DNA of 64,000 nt from Enoplolaimus lenunculus (lineage: Eukaryota > Nematoda > Enoplea > Enoplida > Thoracostomopsidae): contig JASANG010001664.1 in NCBI GenBank assembly GCA_030248215.1, forward strand, positions 144,558-208,557. The letters are read 5' to 3'. A model generated the notes under the pieces. The model made no database searches. It saw nothing but the letters and a program-made list of their open reading frames with translations, and had not been told where the DNA came from. Position 1 is the first letter of the stretch. Each line of letters opens with the position of its first letter. Both the position numbers and the translations under genes were made by a program. This document shows, piece after piece, positions 53,227 to 64,000 of this stretch.

Positions 53227-54620
53227 AGTGAATGCTGAATTTCGAAATATGGCACACTGGCCCATGTACAAATCAGGGGCGCAACGTTTTTGTGTGGGAC
53301 TAGAAAAGAGTAAGCTTAAGTTTTAGACAATTTTTTATGCTAAGAATAAACTCATTCATACGCTTAGGCTTAGGCTTAGGCTTAGGCGTAGGCTTAGGCT
53401 TAGGCTTAAGAATAAACTCATTCATTCGCTTAGACTTAGGCTTAGGCTTAAGAATTAGCTCATTATACGCTTAGGCTTAGGCTTAGGCTTAGGCTTAGGT
53501 TTAGGCTTAGAAATATGCTTATACTACTGTTCCGTACCTGTTCTTTACATTGGCCGATTTACTTCTACTTGTTTATCAGGTACTGCACACAGCTGAGAAT
53601 GCTGCTAAAATAAATTCATTTATGTTCTGTCAGTTGTATTTTGCTCCAGACTGTGACAAAAATTGGACTAAAAAAGTATTCGCAACATTTAATTTTTAAG
53701 TTCAATGCTTGAAAGCGTATTCCTAAGCCTAAGCCTAAGCTAAACCTAGCTTAACTCTAAGCCTAAGCCTAAGCCTAAGCCTAAGCCTAAGCCTAAGTCT
53801 AAGCCTAAGTCTAAGCGTGCGAATGAGCATATCCCTAAGCCTAAGTTTAAGCCTACGCCTATAAGTCTAAGCCTAAGTTTAAGCCTACGCCTGTAAGTCT
53901 AAGCCTAAGTCTATGCATACGAATGAGCATATCCCTAAGCCTAAGTTTAAGCCTACGCCTATAAGTCTAAGCCTAAGTTTAAGCCTACGCCTATAAGTCT
54001 AAACCTAAACCAAGCAAAAACTTAGTCTAAAGGTAAAGCTTACTCTATTCTAGTCCCACAGAAAAACGTTCCGCCCCTGATCTTTACATGGGCCAAGTAT
54101 CCTATGTACAATAGGGAGTGAATGCTGAATTTCGAAATATGGCACACTGGCCCATGTACAAATCAGGGGCGGAACGTTTTTGTGTGGGACTAGAAAAGAG
54201 TAAGCTTAAGTTTTAGACAATTTTTTATGCTAAGAATAAACTCATTCATACGCTTAGGCTTAGGCTTAGGCTTAGGCGTAGGCTTAGGCTTAGGCTTAAG
54301 AATAAACTCATTCATTCGCTTAGACTTAGGCTTAGGCTTAAGAAATAGCTCATTATACGCTTAGGCTTAGGCTTAGGCTTAGGCTTAGGCTTAGGCTTAG
54401 AAATATGCTTATACTACTGTTCCGTACTTGTTCTTTACATTGGCCGATTTACTTCTACTTGTTTATCAGGTACTGCACACAGCTGAGAATGCTGCTAAAA
54501 TAAATTCATTTATGTTCTGTCAGTTGTATTTTGCTCCAGACTGTGACAAAAATTGGACTAAAAAAGTATTCGCAACATTTAATTTTTAAGTTCAATGCTT
54601 GAAAGCGTATTCCTAAGCCT
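53227..54620. repeat. 890-bp direct tandem duplication carrying TTAGGC-core elements
   Basis: The sequence starting AGTGAATGCTGAATTTCG at 53227 restarts at 54117 and is nearly identical for about 500 bp, with only a handful of differences. The first unit contains a TTAGGC-core MITE (53259-53555), non-repetitive DNA, then an inverse-orientation CCTAAG array to 54096. The second unit repeats the MITE and the following DNA, then departs. Low divergence suggests a recent event. Confidence 0.85.
53740..54096. repeat. CCTAAG array block shared with 52480-52720
   Basis: AAACCTAGCTTAACTCTAAG, AAGCGTGCGAATGAGCATAT and CTAAGTCTATGCATACGAAT occur here and, in the same order, at 52480-52720. It ends as a TTAGGC-core element with CCGCCCCTGATCTTTACATG GGCC. 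Confidence 0.75.
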
Positions 54621-54769
54621 ATGCCTAAGCCTAAACGTTGCAAAAGCGTATTCCTAAGCCTAAGCCTAAGCCTAAACAAAAAATGTAGTCTAAAATGTTT
54701 GTATTAAAAAACGCTTTTGGTGTTTGAGTTTCATTTATCGATCCGCTAATTTGTGGTATAAACAACTTT

Positions 54770-55075
54770 GGTCCGTGAAACGATCAGGGTCGAAACGTTT
54801 TTCTGTGGACTGCAATATAGTAAGTTTAAGATTAGAGTAATTTTTCGCTTAGGATTAGGCTTGGGCATAGGTATAAGCTCATTTTTACGGTTAAGCTTTA
54901 GGATGAGGTATAAGCTCATTCTTACGCTTTAGGATTAGGCTTAGGTGTAAGTCAGTCTTACGCTTAGGTCTACGTTTAACACTCTAAGGTCATTCTTATG
55001 GTTAGGCTTAGGCTTAGGGATAGGCTTAGCAACTATACTACTGTTTTGTCCTTCTTCTATACATTAGCCACAACT
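54770..55075. mobile_element. TTAGGC-core MITE with enlarged core
   Basis: TGGTCCGTGAAACGATCAGG to CTTCTTCTATACATTAGCC. The core has three copies of a degenerate AAGCTCATTCTTACG-containing unit, which makes it longer than typical. Confidence 0.6.
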
Positions 55076-55235
55076 TTTATGCAAAACATGAAACGCATTT
55101 CGCATTTTTGACACGTAGTACTTATAAATTTTTTTCAATATTTTCGCATTAATTGCAGTTGGCGTTTACTTGGAAGTTGGATGGCTTAAGCTTCAATTTA
55201 ACATTAATCTTTATTATAGCATAGCTTCCGCAACC

Positions 55236-55468
55236 TAAGCTCGTATTCTCAATTGTGTGTAGCACCTTATTACAAGTTGGTGATAGGTCTTGGAACTTTC
55301 AAATAAAACTGAACAGACAACTTAGAATTGATCACATTTTTCACATTTGATTTTTACACTATATTTCTGTACAAAATTTAAAATTTGCAACCTCAACAGT
55401 TCTTGAATTTGAAAACGTATTTACTAGCTGGTGACAGTTGCTATACACATTTGAGAATATGGGCCCTA
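55236..55468. mobile_element. MITE of the minisatellite-seed family
   Basis: CTCGTATTCTCAATTGTGTG and TACACATTTGAGAATATGGG are inverted ends. AAGTTGGTGATAGGTCTTGG next to the left end matches the 38-bp minisatellite word, showing that the word belongs to the transposon family and predates the array. Confidence 0.65.
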
Positions 55469-55674
55469 GACCCTAAGGCTAACCTTAAGTCGAAATAAGA
55501 GCCTTACTTTAAATGCGTTCGACTCAACTAAAAAAATTTTCAGAATTATCCATTCTTGGTTAATAGTGGCGAAACCTATACTGTGGGCAAAGCGTAGTAG
55601 TGAGTGACTAGTGAGACTAGAGAACTTAGAAACTGAAAGATTTAGGACAATGATTGTGCTGGCTGGCCCATGTA

Positions 55675-55860
55675 AAAATAGCGGCGTAGAGTTCTTCTGT
55701 GGGACTAGAACAGAGTAAGTAAGCTTAAGCTCTAGACTAATTTTTTTGCTTGGCTTAGGCTTAGGCTTAGGCTTAAGAATATGCTCATCCTTACGCTTAA
55801 GTTTCTTAGGCTTAGGAATATGTTTATAACACTGTTCCGTCCCAGTTCTTTACATTGGCC
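55675..55860. mobile_element. TTAGGC-core hAT-like MITE, complete
   Basis: Flanks TGCTGGCT (55667-55674) and GGCTGGCT (55861-55868) agree at 7 of 8. The ends are GGCCCATGTAAAAATAGCGG and CAGTTCTTTACATTGGCC. Confidence 0.8.
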
Positions 55861-56060
55861 GGCTGGCTTATGTTAAATTTTAAACTCAGGCTTTAGGCAT
55901 AGTTGGCAGGATCACACTGTTTGCCATGGTTTAACCTAATCTACGAATGTTAAGACTTTAAAAATTGTAATTTATGTTTATTTTAAGATAAACGAATAAA
56001 AATTTGTCGAGCAATATGGAATCTAAATTATTTTGGCTCTCAAAAAATATATTGTCCTGG

Positions 56061-56190
56061 TGGCCCATGTATAGAGGCGACCCATGCATAGAACAGGGCC
56101 GAAACAGTAGTATAATCATATTGCTAAGCCTATTCCTAAACCTAAACCAAAGCCTAAGCAAGAAATTAGTTTAAAGCTTTTCTAAGTTTA
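56061..56190. mobile_element. Partial TTAGGC-core MITE with a doubled left tip
   Basis: GGCCCATGTATAGA is followed by ACCCATGCATAGAACAGGGC, so the tip occurs twice in a row. A short CCTAAGCC core and TTAGTTTAAAGC follow, then the element breaks off. Confidence 0.6.
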
Positions 56191-56880
56191 CTCACGAAAA
56201 GTGCCGATTATTACCTATGCCGATGCCGGTTAATCGGCACATCCTTACTTATAACCTTGATCAATTGGTATTTCTGTGCATTCAGATAAACTAGAATTTA
56301 GATATCGGTCTGGTTTCAAAAAAGCGACTAAAATATTAGTTTAACACTGATACTGCTAGTAAGTTTAACTGGACGATTTTCCTTGGACAAATTTAAGTTT
56401 AAATTGATGGTCTGTGATCTTGCTGCCGTTGTTACCGGTAAAGCGGCACTAAAGATCGGTCCTGGAAGGTCGATAAATAGCGGAAGAACAACATCGCCAG
56501 CCCCACAATAAGAAGTTTTCGCCGGACAAAAATTTTTGCAGGGAAGAAATTTTGGCAGCATTCTTTAAATACGGCCGACAAAAGTTAGTGTCTGCATCAA
56601 AAGAAGAAGCCGCCCTTTTCAAGCAGTTGACTCACATAAAATTGTGCATATTTTTAGTTTAAGCTAAATTTAATGAATTCTTAGATACACATAATTTGGG
56701 GTCAACACTTGTTACTAAAGCGAAAAACAAGTGTAACTTAAATTCGTGTTAAGCTTTATAGTCTAAAGTTAAACTTACAATTCTAGTTGAGTTTATTCCG
56801 TCCAGCCATTTGAATTTGACTTATGCTAATATTTAAGTTTAGTTTAGTTATATAAGTTAAGTTTATATGTTCAAGTGTGA
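56191..56880. other. Unassigned intergenic DNA
   Basis: No gene is recognised. A pair CCGATTATTACC and GGTTAATCGGCAC lies near 56204-56240 and suggests a small repeat. Confidence 0.35.
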
Positions 56881-56881
56881 A

Positions 56882-57083
56882 ACCAAACGTAAAGAACAGG
56901 GGCAGAACAGTATTATCAGCATATTCCTTAGCCTAAACCTTAGCCTAAGCCTAAACCTATGCGTGAAATGAGCATAGTCCTTAGTCTAAGCTTAAGCCAA
57001 GCAATAAAATTGGTCGAAAGCTTTTAAGCTTACTCTATTGTAGTCCCACGCACAAACGTTCCGTCCTTTATCGTTACATTGGC
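56882..57083. mobile_element. TTAGGC-core MITE
   Basis: ACGTAAAGAACAGGGGCAGA to AACGTTCCGTCC...GTTACATTGGCC with a CCTAAGCC core. The left GGCC is lost. Confidence 0.65.
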
Positions 57084-57339
57084 CAACAGTGAAATAAACA
57101 ATATAGAATAATCTTTAAAAACGGCGTTTTTTCATCTTGCAACAATAATTAAATAAAATATTGTAAACAAATTTATCACTTTTTTTGCTAAAAAACAGTT
57201 ATTTAAAATGTCAGCGACGTTGCAACGATTTTAGTTTGAAAGTGTTCATTTAATGCTTTTTTTGTGAGCGCGCGTAGGAAGCTAGAAAATTGGTTTCGTC
57301 TTCTACGAGACCGCAGGGTTAATCTTTAAAGACTTTGTC

Positions 57340-57722
57340 GTTACGGCAATTGAGTAAAGCTTAAAGCTTTAACTTTTTGGAAAAGCTTTAGGCTTAGCAA
57401 TAAACGCGTACTTAGGCTTAGGCTTAGACTTAGACTTAGGCTTAGGCTTAGCAATAAACGCGTACTTAGGCTTAGGCTTAGACTTAGACTTAGGCTTAGG
57501 CTTAGCAATAAACGCGTACTTAGGCTTAGGCTTAGACTTAGACTTAGGCTTAGGCTTAGCAATAAACGCGTACTTAGGCTTAGGCTTAGACTTAGACTTA
57601 GGCTTGGCTTAGCAATAAACGCGTACTCATGCTTAGGCTTAGGCTTAGACTTAGTCTTAGGCTTAGACTTAGGCTTAGAAATATGCTTATACTATTGGTA
57701 CGGCCCGTATATATACATTGGC
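57340..57722. mobile_element. TTAGGC-core MITE expanded by a 54-bp tandem unit
   Basis: About five copies of a 54-bp unit beginning AATAAACGCGTACTTAGGC lie at about 57390-57665. They are flanked by GAGTAAAGCTTAAAGC on the left and ATATGCTTATACTATTGG...TACATTGGCC on the right, so the array grew inside a MITE. Confidence 0.75.
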
Positions 57723-57759
57723 CCATACGTGCAGGAATTTCCACGGTTGTCAGATATTC

Positions 57760-57949
57760 CGGCTAATGTAAAGCACAGGGGCGGAACAGTATTATAAACA
57801 TATTCCTAAGTCTAAGCCCAAACCTAAGCCTAAGCGTAAGAATGAGCCTAAACCTAAGCCAATCAAAAAAATTAGTCTAAAGCTTTATGCTTACTATTTT
57901 GTAGTCCTACAGAAAAAACGTTCCGCCCCTGATCTTTACATGAGAGCCG
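57760..57949. mobile_element. TTAGGC-core MITE
   Basis: GCTAATGTAAAGCACAGGGG to GTTCCGCCCCTGATCTTTAC, with a CCTAAGC core. It ends about 100 bp before the third secreted-protein exon. Confidence 0.65.
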
Positions 57950-58046
57950 ATATTCCTGTATACCCAGACATATTTAAAACTTCGTTTTTAGTTTGGTTTT
58001 TAAATTTTAAGATTTTAAACGTTTTAGACCACTCTTTCAAAGTTAA

Positions 58047-58143
58047 ATGAATCCGCGTCGTCGTACAGTGTTGCTTATAATTAATGTTATTGTAGCAGTA
58101 TGCTTAAACTGTGGATCGGCTGAAACAGGTCAACAAACGACAA
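58047..58143 (+). CDS. Probable signal-peptide exon of a third secreted-protein gene (3'-partial)
   Basis: ATG opens 32 codons plus one base before a GTAAGA donor. The peptide MNPRRRTVLLIINVIVAVCL followed by NCGSA|ETGQQTT is a textbook signal sequence: basic n-region, hydrophobic core, small residues at -3 and -1. The intron is phase 1, the phase that borders every TIL exon in the two upstream genes, and the strand is the same. I infer a third member of the cluster, but no downstream exon is seen before the satellite, so the family is not proven. Confidence 0.5.
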
Positions 58144-58175
58144 GTAAGATATATTTTTTCAGTTATACCTCCTCT

Positions 58176-58316
58176 GGCCCATGTATAGAACAGGGCCGGA
58201 ACAGTAGTATAAGCATATTCCTAAGCATAAGCCTAAGCAAAAAATTAGTCAAAGCTTAAACTGAGTCTATTGCAGCCCCTCCGGAAAAAGATGCGGCCCT
58301 GTTCTATACATGGGTC
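58176..58316. mobile_element. TTAGGC-core hAT-like MITE, short, perfect 8-bp TSD
   Basis: CCTCCTCT occurs at 58168-58175 and 58317-58324. The ends are GGCCCATGTATAGAACAGGG and CCCTGTTCTATACATGGGTC. Only one CCTAAGC word remains in the core, so the hexamer array is not needed for mobility. It lies 32 bp after the third secreted exon. Confidence 0.88.
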
Positions 58317-58337
58317 CCTCCTCTAAATGATAATCCC

Positions 58338-58522
58338 AGGCAAATTGACCAATGTTACTTTTAGGGGCGTAACATTAGATTAAGCATATTCCTAAGCATA
58401 AGAATAAACCTATGCGCTACAAAAATGTGTTCCTATGCCTAAAAGCCTAAATCTAAGCAAAAAAATGCAATCTAGAATCCAAATCTACTCTTTTATAGAC
58501 CCACCAGAAACCTGGACGCTTC
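58338..58522. mobile_element. TTAGGC-core MITE truncated by a Harbinger-like MITE
   Basis: GACCAATGTTACTTTTAGGG to ACCCACCAGAAACCTGGACG, reverse of the 25077 type. The terminal GCCCCTTAAAGTAAC part is replaced by the TTA|TGCGGGG end of the next element. Confidence 0.65.
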
Positions 58523-58525
58523 TTA

Positions 58526-58745
58526 TGCGGGGTTCACGTTACTACTTGTGCATTTGGTACCTATTTTTTCACCTTACCCATACTTGGTGACAAGTATTTT
58601 CACGATACCCATATGGGTAAGTATAAGTACTACATAGCTAGTGGTACTTTCGGTCGAGCTACCCATATGGATAGCTCTAAAATTTTGATTACACCCCGTA
58701 TGGATTGCGGTTTTGTCCGCAAGATACCCATATGGGTTTTATTTT
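58526..58745. mobile_element. Harbinger-like MITE, left part
   Basis: TGCGGGGTTCACGTTACTAC after TTA, followed by TTGGTACCTATTTTTTCACC and several ACCCATATGGGT words as in 19816-20329. The right terminus is not found. Confidence 0.6.
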
Positions 58746-59108
58746 AATAGTGGCTACAGAATTTTTTTAAAATGGTTGTTTTGTCGTGTTAGTTTGCTTG
58801 TTTGGATAGCTAGTATTTGTTCTTTTAAACTTTGTGTAGGGTGGGTCCTCAGTTCTGGTAGATGTTTTATTTCCATAAATAAATATCGGATTAATCACTC
58901 GAGTAGGTCCCAATGGTTCCTGGTGTTGTTTTAAGTTAGGACTGCTTATCGATAACGAGTTGTATATAATTTGTTTTTTGAAAATCGGGGCACACAAGCA
59001 TGTGAGACTTGCTTGTCCGTTATGAGCGCATGCAATGTAGTTCAGCGTACTTTATGTATGACAGCCGGCAGCAAACGGTGAACGTATATAGTCTACGATA
59101 AAAGTAGT
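58746..59108. other. Unassigned DNA
   Basis: No exon for the third secreted gene and no repeat boundary is recognised. Confidence 0.35.
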
Positions 59109-59290
59109 TGAAGAAGCGGGCTAAGTGATGCAGTGGTAGAGCGTTCGCATAAACATCTATAGGTCGCTAGTTCAGGCAGTTCCTGTAAGGTTGCTTTTCC
59201 AGCTGTTGAGTAAAAAGGTCTGAAGTCCCACTTTCTGCCTAGACTGCCACACAGTACGTACGCAACGGTACTTGGTGGCCTTTTTGAATT
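59109..59290 (+). repeat. Possible tRNA-derived SINE
   Basis: GATGCAGTGGTAGAGCG at about 59128-59144 is a good tRNA D-arm/A-box. GGTCGCTAGTTCAGGCAG, 35-40 bp on, is a weak B-box. The cloverleaf does not close, and a non-tRNA tail (GGTCTGAAGTCCCACTTTC) follows. Only one copy is in the window, so the SINE call rests on the head alone. Confidence 0.4.
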
Positions 59291-59693
59291 TTAACATCTT
59301 AGAGCGATTGTATTTCTGGGCAAGTCAAGACGATTAAGTCTTGATACACTGATGTAAAATTAAACATTTTAAGCTATATAACGATTAATTGTAATTGGGT
59401 AAACAAAATTTGGCTCACATAATTCAAGTAGTGCACAAGTTTAGGTGCAATATTCGGTTAATATCTGGTTCCAGTAAAAATCACTATCCGTATCCGGTTT
59501 CGGTATCCGCTAACTCAGTATGCGGTCGCTCCCTGTACATAATGATGTGTGACATTTTACGTATCTTGCTTCTTATTTTGAAAACCTGAAATACTCCCTG
59601 ATTTGAGCACAATATGCGTCTTTCACGAATGCATTGTGAACTAGTTTTCTTTCTAGGATATGCGTTAGAGATACGTATTCCTTTGCGGGATTC

Positions 59694-59835
59694 ACGTTAC
59701 TAATTGTAATTGTGCGCTTGGTAACTTTTTGCAGTTCCGCCTATAGGGATACACTAACACTACAGAGAATACTTTATCGCTACCCATATGGATACCGACA
59801 TTAAATGAAATCTTTTACATAGATGTGTTTTACAT
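59694..59835. mobile_element. Fragment of the Harbinger-like MITE
   Basis: TGCGGGATTCACGTTACTAA, TGCGCTTGGTAACTTTTTGC and TACCCATATGGATACC match the left part of 19816-20329. It is cut off before the satellite. Confidence 0.6.
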
Positions 59836-59857
59836 AGCCGCGTAAAACATTTACGAA

Positions 59858-62800
59858 TTTTGGTTTGTTGGTTATTGGCTACTGAAAACTTAGGATTCAA
59901 TTTTTTGTACTAAAGAATAACGCGTGAAACAACGCAATTTTATAATACAATCTAAGGCTGTAAGATCATTTTCAGCCATATTTTCCCGTTGCGACTCTTA
60001 ATGAGTCCTCAATTTTCAAAAACCTTTCTTGTTGTGAAATTTTGAAATTTTGATTACAAATTTTGCTGAGCCGGGTTTTCGTTAAAGAAACGCAAAGTCG
60101 GTTGCAGAGAAACTACGGTTGATTTTCATTATTTTTAACCTAACTGCGTTCAAAATTTACCAATTTTTGCTTTTGTTGGCTAATTATTACCGAAAATATA
60201 TTTATTTTCGAAAATATGATATTTAAATTTCGAAAACTTAGGATTCAATTTTTTACACTAAGGAACAACGCGCGAAACAACGCAATATTCTTATAAATTC
60301 TAACGCTGTGAGATCAATTTCAGTCATATTTTTTTGTTGCTGCTCTTAATGAGTCCTCAATTTTCCACAACCTTTCTTGTTGTGAAATTTTGAAATTTTG
60401 ATTACAAATTTTGGTGAGCCGGGTATTCGATAAATAAACGCAAAGTCGATTGCAGACAAACTACGGTTGATTTTCATTATTTTTAACCTAACTGCGTTCA
60501 AAATTTACCAATTTTTGCTTTTGTTGGCTAATTATTACCGAAAATATATTTATTTTCGAAAATATGATATTTAAATTTCGAAACTTAGGATTCAATTTTT
60601 TACACTAAGGAACAACGCGCGAAACAACGCAATATTCTTATAAATTCTAACGCTGTGAGATCAATTTCAGTCATATTTTTTTGTTGCTGCTCTTAATGAG
60701 TCCTCAATTTTCCACAACCTTTCTTGTTGTGAAATTTTGAAATTTTGATTACAAATTTTGGTGAGCCGGGTTTTCGATAAATAAACGCAAAGTCGATTGC
60801 AGAGAAACTACGGTTGATTTTCGTTATTTTTAACCTAACTGCGTTCAAAATTTACCAATTTTTGCTTTTGTTGGCTAATTATTACCGAAAATATATTTAT
60901 TTTTGAAAATATAATATTTAAATTTCGAAAACTTAGGATTCAATTTTTTATACTAAGGAACAACGCGCGAAACAACACATTATTATTATAAATTCTAACG
61001 CTGTGAGATCAATTTCAGTCATATTTTTTCATTGCTGCTCTTAATGAGTCCTCAATTTTCCAAAACCTTTCTTGTGGTGAAATTTTGCAATTTTGATTAC
61101 AAATTTTGGTGAGCCGGGTTTTCGATAAATAAACGCAAAGTCGATTGCAGAGAAACTACGGTTGATTTTCATTATTTTTAACATAACTGCGTTCAAAATT
61201 TACCAATTTTGGCTTTTGTTGGCTAATTATTACCGAAAATATAATCATTTTTGAAAATATGATATTTAAATTTCGAAATCTTAGGATTCAATTTTTTTAT
61301 ACTAAAGAATAACACGTGAAACAACGCAATTTTATAATACATTCTAACGCTGTGAGATCAATTTCAGTCATATTTTTCCGTTGCTGCTCTTAATGAGTCC
61401 TCAATTTTCCACAACCTTTCTTGTTGTGAAATTTTGAAATTTTGATTACAAATTTTGCTGAGCCGGGTTTTCGTTAAATAAACGCAAAGTCGATTGCAGA
61501 GAAACTACTGTTGATTTTCGTTATTTTTAACCTAACTGCGTTCAAAATTTACCAATTTTTGCTTTTGTTGGCTAATTATTACCGAAAACATATTTATTTT
61601 TGAAAATATAATATTTAAATTTCGAAAACTTAGGATTCAATTTTTTATACTAAGGAACAACGCACAAAACAACACATTATTATTATAAATTCTAACGCTG
61701 TGAGATCAATTTCAGTCATATTTTTTCATTGCTGCTCTTAATGAGTCCTCAATTTTCCAAAACCCTTCTTGTTGTGAAATTTTGAAATTTTGATTACAAA
61801 TTTTGGTGAGCCGGGTTTTCGATAAATATACGCAAAGTCAATTGCAGAGAAACTACGGTTGATTTTCATTATTTTTAACCTAACTGCGTTCAAAATTTAC
61901 CAATTTTTGCTTTTGTTGGCTAATTATTACCGAAAATATATTTATTTTCGAAAATATGATATTTAAATTTCGAAAACTTAGGATTCAATTTTTTACACTA
62001 AGGAACAACGCGCGAAACAACGCAATATTCTTATAAATTCTAACGCTGTGAGATCAATTTCAGTCATATTTTTTTGTTGCTGCTCTTAATGAGTCCTCAA
62101 TTTTCCACAACCTTTCTTGTTGTGAAATTTTGAAATTTTGATTACAAATTTTGGTGAGCCGGGTTTTCGATAAAAAAACGCAAAGTCGATTGCAGAGAAA
62201 CTACGGTTGATTTTCGTTATTTTTAACCTAACTGCGTTCAAAATTTACCAATCTTTGCTTTTGTTGGCTAATTATTACCGAAAATATATTTATTTTTGAA
62301 AATATAATATTTAAATTTCGAAAACTTAGGATTCAATTTTTTATACTAAGGAACAACGCGCGAAACAACGCATTATTATTATAAATTCTAACGCTGTGAG
62401 ATCAATTTCAGTCATATTTTTCCATTGCTGCTCTTAATGAGTCCTCAATTTTCCACAACCTTTCTTGTTGTGAAATTTTGAAATTTTGATTACAAATTTT
62501 GGTGAGCCGGGTTTTCGATAAATATACGCAAAGTCAATTGCAGAGAAACTACGGTTGATTTTCATTATTTTTAACCTAACTGCGTTCAAAATTTACCAAT
62601 TTTTGCTTTTGTTGGCTAATTATTACCGAAAATATATTTATTTTCGAAAATATGATATTTAAATTTCGAAAACTTAGGATTCAATTTTTTACACTAAGGA
62701 ACAACGCGCGAAACAACGCAATATTCTTATAAATTCTAACGCTGTGAGATCAATTTCAGTCATATTTTTTGTTGCTGCTCTTAATGAGTCCTCAATTTTC

Positions 62801-64000
62801 CACAACCTTTCTTGTTGTGAAATTTTGAAATTTTGATTACAAATATTGGTGAGCCGGGTTTTCGATAAATAAACGCAAAGTCGATTGCAGAGAAACTACG
62901 GTTGATTTTCATTATTTTTAACATAACTGCGTTCAAAATTTACCAATTTTGGCTTTTGTTGGCTAATTATTACCGAAAATATAATCATTTTTGAAAATAT
63001 GATATTTAAATTTCGAAATCTTAGGATTCAATTTTTTTATACTAAAGAATAACACGTGAAACAACGCAATTTTATAATACATTCTAACGCTGTGAGATCA
63101 ATTTCAGTCATATTTTTCCGTTGCTGCTCTTAATGAGTCCTCAATTTTCCACAACCTTTCTTGTTGTGAAATTTTGAAATTTTGATTACAAATTTTGGTG
63201 AGCCGGGTTTTCGATAAATAAACGCAAAGTCGATTGCAGAGAAACTACGGTTGATTTTCGTTATTTTTAACCTAACTGCGTTCAAAATTTACCAATTTTT
63301 GCTTTTGTTGGCTAATTATTACCGAAAATATATTTATTTTTGAAAATATAATATTTAAATTTCGAAAACTTAGGATTCAATTTTTTATACTAAGGAACAA
63401 CGCGCGAAACAACACATTATTATTATAAATTCTAACGCTGTGAGATCAATTTCAGTCATATTTTTCCGTTGCTGCTCTTAATGAGTCCTCAATTTTCCAA
63501 AACCTTTCTTCTTGTGAAATTTTGAAATTTTGATTACAAATTTTGCTGAGCCGGGTTTTCGTTAAATAAACGCAAAGTCGATTGCAGAGAAACTACGGTT
63601 GATTTTCATTATTTAAACATGGCTGCGTTCATAATTTACCAATTTTGGCTTTTGTTGGCTAATTATTACCGAAAATATATTTATTTTCGAAATTATGATA
63701 TTTAAATTTCGAAAACTTAGGATTCAATTTCTTATACTAAGGAACAACGCGCGAACTAATGCAATATTATTATAAATTGTAACGCTGTGAGATCAATTTC
63801 AGTCATATTTTTCCGTTGCTGCTCTTAATGAGTCCTCAATTTTCCAAAACCTTTCTTCTTGTGAAATTTTGAAATTTTGATTACAAATTTTGCTGAGCCG
63901 GGTTTTCGTTAAATAAACGCAATGTCGATTGCAGAGATACTACGGTTGATTTTCATTATTTTTAACCTAACTGCGTTAAAAATTCACCAAGTTTTGCTTT
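59858..64000. repeat. 348-bp satellite array, about 12 units, open at the window end
   Basis: The anchor GAGCCGGGT recurs at 60068, 60416, 60763, 61111, 61460, 61808, 62156, 62504, 62851, 63200, 63548 and 63895, with spacings of 347-349 bp. The first unit is the most diverged, as is usual at an array edge. At least three subtypes differ by linked variants. One (ATAATCATTTTTG with AATAACACGTG) occurs after 61111 and after 62851, five units apart. Units are AT-rich and non-coding; 348 is close to two nucleosome repeats. Confidence 0.95.

Noticed and set aside
57341-57562. Ser-Leu repeat frame
   Set aside because: It is a translation of TTAGGC words in an expanded MITE core.

Overview
The window is animal nuclear DNA. 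It has spliced protein genes with GT/AG introns, an AT-rich background, and intergenic and intronic DNA crowded with short non-autonomous DNA transposons (MITEs). I cannot name the species. TTAGGC-type hexamer arrays are abundant. TTAGGC is the telomere unit best known from nematodes, but here it sits inside transposon copies, so it is weak evidence of lineage.

Layout. (1) 1-12110, plus strand: the 3' part (19 exons, 937 codons) of the gene for the U5 snRNP helicase Brr2/SNRNP200, covering the C-terminal helicase cassette and second Sec63 unit to the stop codon. Its introns hold several MITEs. (2) 12111-17418: intergenic, mainly MITEs, including two copies of a TTAA-flanked element with a tRNA-like core and a three-level nested insertion. 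(3) 17419-24092, plus strand: a six-exon gene for a secreted protein with three ten-cysteine TIL (trypsin-inhibitor-like) domains. (4) 24093-37276: repeats, plus a probable minus-strand 5' coding exon with a PAM2 (PABP-binding) motif at 33970-34197. (5) 37277-48814, plus strand: a paralogue of the TIL gene with the same six-exon plan and intron phases. Its last intron carries about 90 copies of a 38-bp minisatellite. (6) 48815-58046: MITEs, very long TTAGGC-type arrays and an 890-bp tandem duplication. (7) 58047-58143: a probable signal-peptide exon of a third secreted-protein gene. (8) About 59858-64000: a 348-bp satellite that runs off the window end.

The TIL genes look like a small plus-strand cluster grown by gene duplication and, within genes, by duplication of phase-1 exons. 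Extracellular TIL proteins are commonly serine-protease inhibitors. That role is inferred from the family. Brr2 unwinds U4/U6 during spliceosome activation and is functionally unrelated to its neighbours.

The most distinctive aspect is the mobile DNA. At least eight MITE families can be told apart by terminal inverted repeats (TIRs) and target-site duplications (TSDs): 8-bp (hAT-like), TTAA (piggyBac-like), TA (mariner-like) and TTA (Harbinger-like). Several families have cores made of short repeated words (TTAGGC, CCGGAA, TCCGAT, GAGTTGA). One piggyBac-like family has a tRNA-like Pol III promoter core, and one family seems to have seeded the 38-bp minisatellite. Nested copies with clean TSDs, and an empty site in a paralogous repeat, support the element boundaries.
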